64,000 nucleotides of DNA from Nephrocerus scutellatus. Its lineage: Eukaryota; Arthropoda; Insecta; Diptera; Pipunculidae. The notes under the pieces are model-generated. The model saw only the letters and a list, made by a program, of their open reading frames with translations. It searched no databases and was not told the DNA's origin. Positions within the stretch are counted from its first letter, which is position 1; each line of letters starts with the position of its first letter. The stretch covers positions 68,585,024 through 68,649,023 of the forward strand of contig OX352763.1 in NCBI GenBank assembly GCA_947095585.1. Reading direction: 5' to 3'. The position numbers were made by a program, and so were the translations under genes. Positions 56,268 through 64,000 of this stretch are shown here, piece by piece.

Positions 56268-57205
56268 TCGGGTGTTTCAACAGGTGCGCTTCAACTTTTC
56301 TCCGATAGGGACAGCGAACGACGCCATATTTTTTATTGTTCTTTTGTCATTTGAAAACTTCATTAGTATACATTTTATAATGGAACGCTACACATGTGAA
56401 CAACGATTGCAAATCGTGCAAATTTTTTATCAAAGTAATCGTTCTGTTGCCGCTACTTTAAGAGCATTACGGCCATCTTCAGCGATGAGGCTCACTTTTG
56501 CCTAGAAGGATTTGTCAACAAGCAAAATATGCGTTACTGGGCAGAAAGCAACCCACAAGTGATTCATGAGGCACCGTTGCATCCCGAAAAAGTCACTGTT
56601 TGGTGCGGATTACATGCCGGCGGCGTGATTGGGCCATATTTTTTCATCGACGATAACGATCGCCACGTTACTGTTAATGGAAATCGGTACCGCGATATGA
56701 TAAACGTTTTTTTTTGGCCACAATTGAATGGAATGGACTTGGACGAAATGTGGTTTCAGCAGGACAGGGCCACATGCCACACAGCACACGATACAATCGC
56801 GTTATTGAAGACTAAGTTCGATGAGCGTGTTATTTCGCGAAATGGGCCCGTTCAGTGGCCGCCGCGCTCGTGTGATTTGACACCTCTAGATTATTTTCTT
56901 TGGGGTTATGTGAAGTCATTGGTCTATGCCAATAAGCCGGCGACGTTGCAAGAGCTCAGAGCCAATATTGAACGTGAAATTGCTGGAATTTCGGCTTTAT
57001 GCGAAAGAGTGGTCGAAAATTGGGTTCAAAGATTGGACTTCGTTAAACGTGCACGCGGTGGTCATGCAAAAGAAATCGAGTTTCATACTTAAATGTATCA
57101 TATGTATATGTTAAAATTCGTTAATAAAAAAAACTTAGTTCAAAAGTCGAACAGTTTGTGTTTTATTCAAAAAAAAAGTTGAAGTGCTCTTATTGAAAAA
57201 CCCTT
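56268..57205 (+). mobile_element. Mariner-type DNA transposon with internal deletion
   Basis: Imperfect terminal inverted repeats of about 30 bp: left TCGGGTGTTTCAACAGGTGC then GCTTCAACTTTT (56268-56300), right the inverse of AAGGGTTTTTCAATAAGAGC then ACTTCAACTTTT (57174-57205), each next to a TA dinucleotide (56266-56267, 57206-57207). The transposase lies between them. The total of about 938 bp is shorter than the usual 1.3 kb because a block between the HTH region and the catalytic domain is missing. Confidence 0.8.
56381..57092 (+). pseudogene. Mariner-like transposase, deleted
   Basis: ATG 56381 (MERYTCEQRLQIVQIFYQSN, the N-terminal HTH) reads to LRALR, then a deletion shifts the frame (stop at 56503). 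The catalytic domain resumes in another frame from about 56470 (IFSDEAHFCLEGFVNKQNMR), through TVWCGLHAGGVIGPYFF and MWFQQDRATCHTAHDTIALL to RSCDLTPLDYFLWGYVKSLV and stop 57092. First Asp in FSDEAH, second in QQD. Between the second Asp and the Asp of PLDYF there are 41 residues, as in the DD41D (rosa-like) group; counting to CDL gives 36. The enzyme cut and pasted DNA at TA sites; this copy lacks the second HTH and cannot be active. Confidence 0.8.
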
Positions 57206-57454
57206 TACAACCAACTATTATCAAGTTTATGTGCTTGATAATAGCCATTTCAGACAAACGAGTCTGTACATTTTTGGTGACCCCTACGTGATCAAAGCGT
57301 GGTCCAGGGCTATACACTAGTGCGTACTTAACTCGCAATATTTTAAAAATAGTTTGGCGTATACCAGAGTCATATAGTGGTACCAACATAAATACCGATA
57401 TTTTTGATCCCATCATCGGCATAATCTACAGCGTCAAGAACACTTGTCATGGAT

Positions 57455-57824
57455 ATAAGATAGAAGAAAGAAGATAGAAGATAGAAGATAGAAGATAGAA
57501 GATAGAAGATAGAAGATAGAAGATAGAAGATAGAAGATAGAAGATAGAAGATAGATGATAGATGATAGAAGATAGAAGATAGAAGATAGAAGATAGAAGA
57601 TAGAAGATAGAAGATAGAAGATAGAAGATAGATGATAGAAGATAGAAGATAGAAGATAGAAGATAGAAGATAGAAGATAGAAGATAGAAGATAGAAGATA
57701 AAAGATAGAAGATAGAAGATAGAAGATAGAAGATAGAAGATAGAAGATAGAAGATAGAAGATAGAAGATAGAAGATAGAAGATAGAAGATAGAAGATAGA
57801 AGATAGAAGATAGAAGATAGAAGT
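57455..57824. repeat. Heptanucleotide satellite (ATAGAAG)n
   Basis: About 53 copies of the 7-mer ATAGAAG over roughly 370 bp, with a few ATAGATG and AGATAAAAG variants. Because 7 is not a multiple of 3 and no frame contains a stop, the minus strand reads endlessly as FYLLSSI repeats; these are not genes. The first units (57455-57480) are degenerate. Confidence 0.97.
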
Positions 57825-57837
57825 AACAGTGCCGAAC

Positions 57838-58345
57838 AATTAAAATACCTGTCTCATAATCGGATGTGATGCAAATGCTCATCACTCAATATGAGGCAGC
57901 TCTAATATTAACGACAGGGGTGAGTTACTTTTAGATTATTTTAATGTACAAACCTTACTGTAGCCAGAATTGGTAATGAACCAACCTTCGTAACTAGTTG
58001 TCGACAAGTAGCTTAAGATATTAATCTTGTCACAGACTCTCTTAACCAAAGAATTCTATACTGAAAGGTATCGGCTGAACTTTCTTTCTTCGATATCCGG
58101 TACATTGAATTTAGCGTAGATTATAAACATCCTCGCCAATCAGCCTATTCATATATTCAGAATTCATAGGAAAACTGGCTGGCTCAAATACAAAGTACCT
58201 TTAAAACTTGTGAACTTGACAACAGCTCAAGGTACTCCCCTAGGCTTTTAAAAAGGATTGTGTGCTTCTTGTCCTCTGATTCGTCCAACAGGCAAGAAGA
58301 GACCACATTGGTGGCTTTCGGAGTTGGGACATATTAGAAACAGCT
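57838..58345 (+). pseudogene. Decayed LOA-type LINE endonuclease fragment
   Basis: Similar to 16150-16640 of the LOA ORF2: ATCGGATGTGATGCAAATGC matches GGATGTGACGCTAACGC (GCDANAH), then AACGACAGGGGTGAG (NDRGE), AATGAACCAACCTTCGTAAC (EPTFIT) and GATATCCGGTACATTGAATT (HRYIQF). Many stops. It ends near an RPTGKKRPHWW-type stretch. It is clearly older than the copy at 15764. Confidence 0.6.
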
Positions 58346-59640
58346 GCAGCTGTTTTTAATTCGCGTACACAATGAAGTTAGACTAAACGAAACATTAAAA
58401 TTTACCATGTTGCAGGATTGTTTAAAAGGAGGTGAAGCTTTTCACTTAATTCAATCAGTTCTGAACTCTAAAGAAAACTACATAAAAGTGTGGGATGCTC
58501 TATTTAAGCATTACAAAAATGAGCACGCATAATGAAAATGTATATCCAATCCTTGTACAACCTAAAACTTTGCGGAGAGAAAACCGTACATTTCTCTTAA
58601 ATTTTTAAAAATTCCAATTGAAACCTGCGATTTATATTTAGTATTTCATGTTTCTCAATTAGTCGACAAAACTTCACGTCATCAAATAGAAACTAAGAAA
58701 CTAATTGACATGTCTCAAATGTTTTCCAAAACACCAAATATTGAGCAACCAAGTACGCAACAAATTTTTAAACATTCGTTCGTTACAACTGAAACCAAAG
58801 GCGACATAAGCTGCGTATATTGCAAATCGAATCATTCAATATTTAAATGCAATTCATTCATAGCACTACAGTGGAACGACAAAAATAAATAGGTCAAAGA
58901 CAATAATTTATGTCACAATTGTTTGGGAACTCATCATATTTCAAGATGCAATTCCAAAGGTTCTTGTTTTAAATGCAAAAATAAACATCACACATTAATG
59001 AATTTTACAAGTCAAAATTGACCTAATAATAGGTCAAACAACGAAAATCATCAGTCTAATGTTTTTCAAACCGCAGCAAATATTCAAAGCTCAGAAGCTT
59101 CGAATTCAAAGTCAAACTTAGCAAATCCTGGTTCAACGACTTCTTAAGCTTTAATTGCTAATGGTGATAATCCTGGCGCAAACTCTCTTACCACTCAAAA
59201 TACATTTTTAATTTCAAGAAAATCTCAAATATTATTAGGGACTGCCGTGGTATGGATAGAAAATGCTAGTGGCATACGGTTTCCATGTCTTGCAGTGCTG
59301 GACAACGCTTCTCACTCCAACTTCATTACAGAAAGTATGTGCCAAAAATTAAATCCTAAAAGGAAATCCATTTTTTTCTTCTGTATCTGGTTTAAATAAA
59401 AATATGACTGAGATAGGTCGTGAAGTTAGTCTCCCCATATAATCACGTTTGAATTCTTATCAAAGAAATTTGGATTTTTCAGTTGTTCCCAACATAGCCG
59501 GGGACTTACCGTTACATCCTGTTCAATTTGATGTAACGAAATTTCCAAAGCATCTTCAATTGGCCAATCCTAAATTATTCGTTCCAAATCATTGTGGAGG
59601 CTACTTTTGCTATATTTTTAAAAAATTATTAGTTGAACAA
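58346..59640 (+). pseudogene. BEL/Pao gag and protease fragment
   Basis: Gag: LKFTMLQDCLKGGEAFHLIQ and YIKVWDALFKHYKN (58395-58530), the DUF1759-like pattern. Zinc-knuckle region 58805-59020: CVYCKSNHSIFKC, LCHNCLGTHHISRCNSKGSC and FKCKNKHHTLM. Protease: LLGTAVVWIENASGIRFPCL, AVLDNASHSNFITESMC (59235-59345, Asn in place of the usual Ser/Thr in the active-site loop) and FDVTKFPKHLQLANPK (59530-59575). Several stops. No LTR found. The right edge is the errantivirus LTR. Confidence 0.7.
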
Positions 59641-59674
59641 TTGAACAATTATCAATGCAAGAATGCATTTCTAT

Positions 59675-59812
59675 TTATGCATAATTGACAGTTTAATAAA
59701 TTCAAAGGAAAATGCAAAATTAACAATTACTTGGAAAATAAATAATTATGCCTAATTGACAATAAAATACAATTTAAATGAAAATGCAAAATTAACAATT
59801 TCTTGGAAATAA
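59675..59812. repeat. Two tandem repeats of 71 bp in the errantivirus LTR region
   Basis: TTATGC(A/C)TAATTGACA starts at 59675 and 59746; both units continue AATGCAAAATTAACAATT(A/T)CTTGG. The duplication is imperfect, with several substitutions. Confidence 0.8.
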
Positions 59813-59862
59813 TACATGTCTGGAGCGATGACCGCTGTGAGTTAACTACTTATGATATCCGG

Positions 59863-61479
59863 TCAATCGCGGAGGCTTTGCGGGTGCTGTGTCAGCTTGA
59901 TGAGCTTGCGTAACTCCTCCCCCTTAAGATAGAGCGACGGCCACAGAGATTTCGATGGGGCTGGAGCGATATCCTCTCTCACTTCGATGATGTACGATGT
60001 CTTCCGCTTCCTCCATAGAAATACTAGGGCAGCTGCTACAAGTATCCCAAAGATGATTATTGTAGTGTAGGTTATGTAGCTTGTTTGGTTTGTGTCGCTG
60101 CGTAATGTCCAAACTGCTTCATGGTTCTGCAGCTGATTAAGATGGAGTTTCTGCAGATTAAGGGTGTTGGTGATAGATTTCGCCTGGATGCTTGCATATG
60201 TTGGAGATGCTATTCGTACTTCGTCTCAGAATATGTTTAGGTTGTCGTACCTTAGGTAATGCCGTTGACTTCTATGGAACAATTTTTGTGGTGGAGTATT
60301 GCTGTGCCTGACACTTCATGGGATGCTTTACTGCAAGTGGAGTTTATTAGTGTATTTGGAACATTGATAAATATAATATAATTTTCTTCTGGTTGAAATA
60401 TTGATTCAATTTTGCCTGTGTCGTTTAGGTGGCATTGGGCTTCCTTGTTGTTCAATAGGCGTCCCAAACAGGTGGAGTTCCTTGTTGCTTCTTGGTAAAC
60501 AGGATTTTTGCAGAAGTAGATGCTTTCTATTTTTGGACATGCCTTATCGTAGTACTGAATGCTTTTATCGTTATATATTATGTAGGGTTGTGTTATAATT
60601 TGCTTCGTACCATTTATTGGAAGTGGTATAATATGAAATAGGTAAAATTTCTCTTTTGATAGATTCGGTATTTTTACATTAAATATTATATTAGTGTTAT
60701 TATAGTAGGCTTGTAGCTCTAGTAGTTCATACAAGTGTTCATTCGAAATTATTTCAATACTTTGGTTACTCATATAATTGTAAATTTCATTTAGTTCATC
60801 TTGATTTAATATTAATTTTGATATTACATTCAGCCAGTACAATCGTTTTAGCTATATTTGTTATATGATTAGTTAAAAGGTCTATATTATAATTAATCTG
60901 ACTAAGATACTGCATCTCTATTAAATTATTTTCTTCGCGCTGTATTCTATTTGTAATTTCATGTGTGTTTTTAGTTATAAATGTTTCAATAGTGCGTTGT
61001 TCATTATTAATGTGTGTTGTTAGGTTATTGAGTCTTTCGAGCATCTGGTTATTGAGTGTGTGTTGTTTTGGCAGTGTGTTAGTAATAGTATGTTCATTGG
61101 TGTATAGGTTTTTTATTTGCCTATTTAAGTTGTCCGCATCATTTGCATCCATATTACCTGTTATAAAGTTAATAGCTGTACCTAGTCCGTTAATTAAACC
61201 TTTTCTATTTCTTTTGATCGGTGTTAGTGACTGGAGTTTGTTTTCGAGTTCTGTTAATTTAAGGTTAGTGGTTTTTATTACATTTATTAATGTACTACGT
61301 TTTTCAAGCATTCTTAGGGCATTTCCAATATTTTTAACATTTTTATGGTATTTTTCAAGATTTACTATGTGGATGAGATTGTCAAAGTGTTCAATCTCTC
61401 TTGCTTGGCCAAGTTGCAACTGAGCGATGCCTTGATTCCTAGTCAGGTCGTGTATTTGAAGAGTTTGGGTGGTTGTCAT
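59863..61479 (-). pseudogene. env: Errantivirus envelope (baculovirus F-type) gene, broken
   Basis: The first open frame (60796-61479, 227 codons) has a short basic cleavage-type site (KRNRKG) followed by a Gly/Ile/Leu-rich fusion-peptide-like segment at about residues 90-115 and long heptad-like helices. A second frame (60252-60842) has paired Cys and Asn-linked glycosylation sites (NST, NCS). A third frame near 60060-60115 has a transmembrane helix (FGILVAAALVFLW) with RKRK after it. The product would be a membrane fusion glycoprotein. Frameshifts near 60820 and 60250 and a stop near 60230 break it. No signal peptide is visible at the first Met, consistent with a spliced env start elsewhere. 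Confidence 0.7.
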
Positions 61480-61496
61480 TGGGATTCTAAAATATA

Positions 61497-62609
61497 TTAA
61501 TTATTAGTATTATTAGTTTGCATGCCTTTCTTTTTGTGTTTTATCCTAGCTTTATGTATCTTTTGTTTCTTTGTGGTTATTAGAGTTACTTTATTGTTTT
61601 TCCTGACCTTATGTCGGGAAAATTTAGGGGTTATTTTATTTCTTCTACATTCTTTCCTATATACTATTTCATCATTTTCCCAGTTTTCAGGGTCATTTCT
61701 TGATTCATTTATTTTATCTATTCTTGATTTTGTTAATTCTTCGACTTTTTCCTTTATCATGGGATAGAGTTTTTCTTGAAATTCGTTAAGTTTCTTTAAA
61801 TATTCATGCTCGTTAGAGAAGGTTACAGTATTGTTAAATTTATAAGTTTTTCCGAAGAAAAGCTCGAAGGGGGTAAGTTTAGTGGTAGAATGGATAGAAT
61901 TGTTATAAGTTATAATTGTTTCAGATAGGATTTCATCATGTTTTAGATCTAGATCGGCTTCTTTTCGCGTAAAAAGTATAATTCTATATATTTCCGTTAA
62001 TGTAGAATGTAGTCTCTCTACAGGTGAGTTACTAGAACTTTGTTGAAAAGAGGTAAAATGTACTTCAATCTGATATTGCTTGCAAAAGTCCTTGAAGATA
62101 TTGGCTGTGAATTCTGAACCCTGGTCACAAATAATCTTTTTGGGTATGCCGTAAAGGCTTATAAAATTTTTAAGAGATTTAAGGATGGAAATGCTGTTTC
62201 TAGCTGGAAGTGTATATGCTGAAGCAAATTTTGATGATTTATCAATCATAGTTAAAATTTGTTGGTGATTAATACAGTAAATGTCGATATGAATTATGTC
62301 CAATGGTTTAAGTGGAGTTTCTGGTAATTGAAATTTAATTTTCGGAGGATTTCTATCGTATTTAGATATTTGACATAATTCACAGTTATTGATAGTTTGT
62401 TGAATTTTATTGTGCATGAATGGAAGATAGTAGTCTCTTTTGAGGCGAAGATATGTTTCATTTATACCTCTATGATTGTTATTCATGTGGTTATCCCTCA
62501 TTATTCTGTCCTGATCATCGCTTTGTGTTATATCTAAGAGCATTTCCTTGCAACGTACCACTCTAAATGTTTTGCTATTAGCAAAATATTTCGAATAGAT
62601 TAGCTGCAC
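61497..62609 (-). CDS. Errantivirus integrase (C-terminal pol)
   Basis: 370 open codons. HHCC finger (NNHRGINETYLRLKRDYYLP; NNCELCQISK), core with Asp in DIIHIDIYCIN, Asp in IICDQGSEF and Glu in SPVERLHSTL, the D,D(35)E set, and a very basic C-terminal tail (KNNKVTLITTKKQKIHKARI). It inserts the cDNA into the genome. The frame is intact, but it probably continues a polyprotein whose RNase H part is deleted. It ends 18 bp before the env Met. Confidence 0.8.
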   Translation of the reverse strand: MQLIYSKYFANSKTFRVVRCKEMLLDITQSDDQDRIMRDNHMNNNHRGINETYLRLKRDYYLPFMHNKIQQTINNCELCQISKYDRNPPKIKFQLPETPLKPLDIIHIDIYCINHQQILTMIDKSSKFASAYTLPARNSISILKSLKNFISLYGIPKKIICDQGSEFTANIFKDFCKQYQIEVHFTSFQQSSSNSPVERLHSTLTEIYRIILFTRKEADLDLKHDEILSETIITYNNSIHSTTKLTPFELFFGKTYKFNNTVTFSNEHEYLKKLNEFQEKLYPMIKEKVEELTKSRIDKINESRNDPENWENDEIVYRKECRRNKITPKFSRHKVRKNNKVTLITTKKQKIHKARIKHKKKGMQTNNTNN

Positions 62610-63226
62610 AGTTTTAAATGTTTCATCGTCTGAAAATATAGCAGAGAGTTTGTTTGGGGGTAAATATTTCTGACAACGAATTTAGATTCGCAGGCACACG
62701 GAAGCTCCATTTGCCGAGTTCGTCGTCTGGCGATGCTTCAGCCTCTTGAATTATCGCCGACCAAGTTTCTGCGAACACCTCGAGTTGTATGAAACGAAAA
62801 ATCGCATTATCCGCTCGTTTAGCTCTTTTATTGATAAATATTGTTCCCTTTTGTCCTTATTTTCTTTCAATAAAAAAAGGTTTGAGGCCCGTAGCATCCA
62901 TCCTACGACACGCACAAGCGTTGACCAGTTACTTCGAAATCTCGAGGTGATTCGGTTGATTGGATGCTTGCATATATTTTTTAAATATTTCGACTAGTTT
63001 TTCTTCGGTAAATTCTGGATTGCGTATGGTTCGGCGTTGTTTGTTTCGGAATGGTGTTTCTAAGGACATTTCTGGTGATTCTGGTGGTTGAGGGGTTTAT
63101 CTGAAATGGCAATTCTATCATCTAAGTTTTCGTCTGCAGAGTGTATGGTGCTACCGGATGTTCCTTGAATAGAGGCTGCGTCATTCAAGTTTAGTTCTAA
63201 GATTGGGTTATCGATTTGAGCATGGC
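62610..63226 (-). other. Errantivirus RNase H to integrase linker, decayed
   Basis: Minus strand: after a jump near 63235 the RNase H end DALSHAQIDNP appears, followed by an acidic, frame-broken linker (LELNLNDAASIQGTSGSTIH) and stops at several points before the integrase. The central RNase H catalytic residues are missing. Confidence 0.55.
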
Positions 63227-63442
63227 TTAATGCGTCGATTCAGAGTCTGAAAGAGTCCTACTTGCATAACATATCGGTTTATCGCTACCGATCCGACCTT
63301 GCGATAAAATTGCGCCAAGTGCATAGTTGCTGGCGTCTGTGGTTAAAATGAAAGGTTTGGAAAAATCGGGGTACTGTAAAATTGGATCATTAGTGGGGAG
63401 GTTTTTGCACATTTCGAATGTTTTTACGTATCGATCAGTCAA
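63227..63442 (-). pseudogene. Errantivirus RNase H N-terminal part
   Basis: FSKPFILTTDASNYALGAIL shows the first catalytic Asp, and PICYASRTLSDSEST the following strand. The sequence then breaks into DALSH, so most of the domain is lost. A frameshift or stop near 63490 separates it from the RT. Confidence 0.75.
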
Positions 63443-63502
63443 CTGAACTGTTCTACCTTTTTTCAGGCATTCTGTTAGTGGTTTAGTTAGTTTCGAGAAA
63501 TC

Positions 63503-64000
63503 TTAAATAAATTTTCTATAGTATCCTAACAATCCTATAAATCCTTTTATTTCTTTTTGGCTACGGGGTATGGGATAGTTTTGTATGGCATGAATTTTTG
63601 CGGGATTGGGTTTTATGCCTTCAGTGGAAACGATGTGTCCTAGGAAAGTAATTTCTTTTCGCAGGACTTCTGACTTATCTACTTGAATTTTGAAAATAGA
63701 TGTTCGCAATTTTTCGAAAACTAGCGTAAGGCTTTCTATGTGCTCTGGGAGCGACGTAGAGAAGATGATTATATCGTCCAAATAGACCAAACAGATTTTC
63801 CCAATAAGTTCTTTCAGAACGTTATCCATAAACCGTTGAAAGGTTGAAGGAGCGTTCTTTAGACCAAATGGAATTTTAACATATTCGTAGTGACCTCCTT
63901 CGTTCATTTCTATTTGGTGAAACCCACTAGCGAGATCTAAAGTAGTGACATACATACATTTACCGAGTTTGTCTAGAATTTCGGCTATGTTTGGCAGAGG
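63503..64000 (-). pseudogene. Errantivirus reverse transcriptase, partial at window edge
   Basis: Open from 63955 to 63503: [18 protein letters not shown] (motif A), [16 protein letters not shown] (motif B), [20 protein letters not shown] (YLDD, intact) and [17 protein letters not shown] with [13 protein letters not shown]. Upstream (63956-64000) reads [13 protein letters not shown] in the same frame, so the frame continues past the edge. The frame is interrupted by a stop at 63503 (LGYYRKFI then TAA) before the RNase H. Confidence 0.8.

Larger units (their letters stand above)
59675..64000 (-). mobile_element. Errantivirus-type gypsy, partial (runs off the right edge)
   Basis: Minus strand: RT (63503-64000), shortened RNase H, integrase (61497-62609), env (about 59863-61479), polypurine tract AAGGGGGAGG (59916-59925) and 3' LTR starting AGTTACGC at 59915. 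Gag, protease and the 5' LTR lie outside the window. Order, env and AGTTA-type LTR start fit insect errantiviruses. The LTR low end is uncertain, about 59640-59680. Confidence 0.75.

Noticed and set aside
57370..57885. Long minus-strand frames of 130-171 codons made of FYLLSSI repeats
   Set aside because: They are translations of the ATAGAAG heptamer; a 7-bp repeat without stops reads open in every frame. No gene evidence.
60965..61423. 152-codon plus-strand frame, hydrophobic
   Set aside because: It is the antisense of the env frame; Leu/Ile/Val-rich appearance comes from reading AT-rich Asn/Lys/Ile codons backwards.

Overview
The window looks like insect, dipteran, intergenic DNA, built almost entirely from transposable elements nested inside one another. 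The clade evidence is a MADF/BESS-type regulator, BEL/Pao and gypsy retrotransposons, a LOA-type LINE with RNase H, a Jockey/CR1-type LINE, an RTE-type LINE, and a mariner whose acidic residues fit the DD41D (rosa-like) spacing. A higher fly, possibly a tephritid, is my inference and not proven. I see no rRNA, tRNA gene, CRISPR array or intact host gene.

Layout. 1-3553: AT-rich DNA with one broken MADF-BESS gene on the minus strand. 3554-19372: a LOA-type LINE (+), split by a Jockey/CR1-type LINE ('LINE-J') that carries its own insertion of tandem repeats and palindromes; about 3.3 kb spanning the LINE-J/LOA boundary is tandemly duplicated (9075-12380 and 12386-15607). 19373-21660: a Pao element (-), interrupted at 21661 by the 3' LTR of a gypsy element ('gypsy A'). 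A BEL element (+, 22129-30553, TSD GCATG) sits inside that LTR. 30843-33960: gypsy A interior (-). 33961-41119: a second, shorter copy of the whole LOA end / Pao / gypsy A block, so 19283-33960 and 33961-41119 form a large tandem duplication. In the second copy the Pao part holds a 2.4-kb LTR (34883-37311, TSD GACT), which itself holds a 937-bp insertion (TSD CTGC).

41332-48786: a second gypsy ('gypsy B', -) inserted in gypsy A. It has unequal LTRs, a chimeric pol and a small intact ORF for a predicted acylated membrane protein. 48787-52560: gypsy A protease and gag (-) with an RTE-type LINE (+). 53352-54063: gypsy A 5' LTR. 54064-54895: the upstream half of the Pao protease/RT. The split Pao RT and the shared CGCT target duplication suggest that everything from 54063 down to 37767 was once a single gypsy A insertion in Pao, later filled by other elements. 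55120-57205: AT-rich DNA and a deleted mariner. 57455-57824: an ATAGAAG heptamer satellite. 57838-59640: decayed LOA and BEL/Pao pieces (+). 59675-64000: an errantivirus-type gypsy (-) with an open integrase frame, a broken env and RT running off the right edge.

The LTR elements other than BEL and the 58-59 kb fragment lie on the minus strand, while LINEs lie mostly on the plus strand. No element looks autonomous: each has a frameshift, nonsense codon, lost active site or deletion. The arrangement resembles heterochromatin or a piRNA-cluster-like TE trap. That functional reading is inference; the nesting, target duplications and tandem duplications are visible directly.
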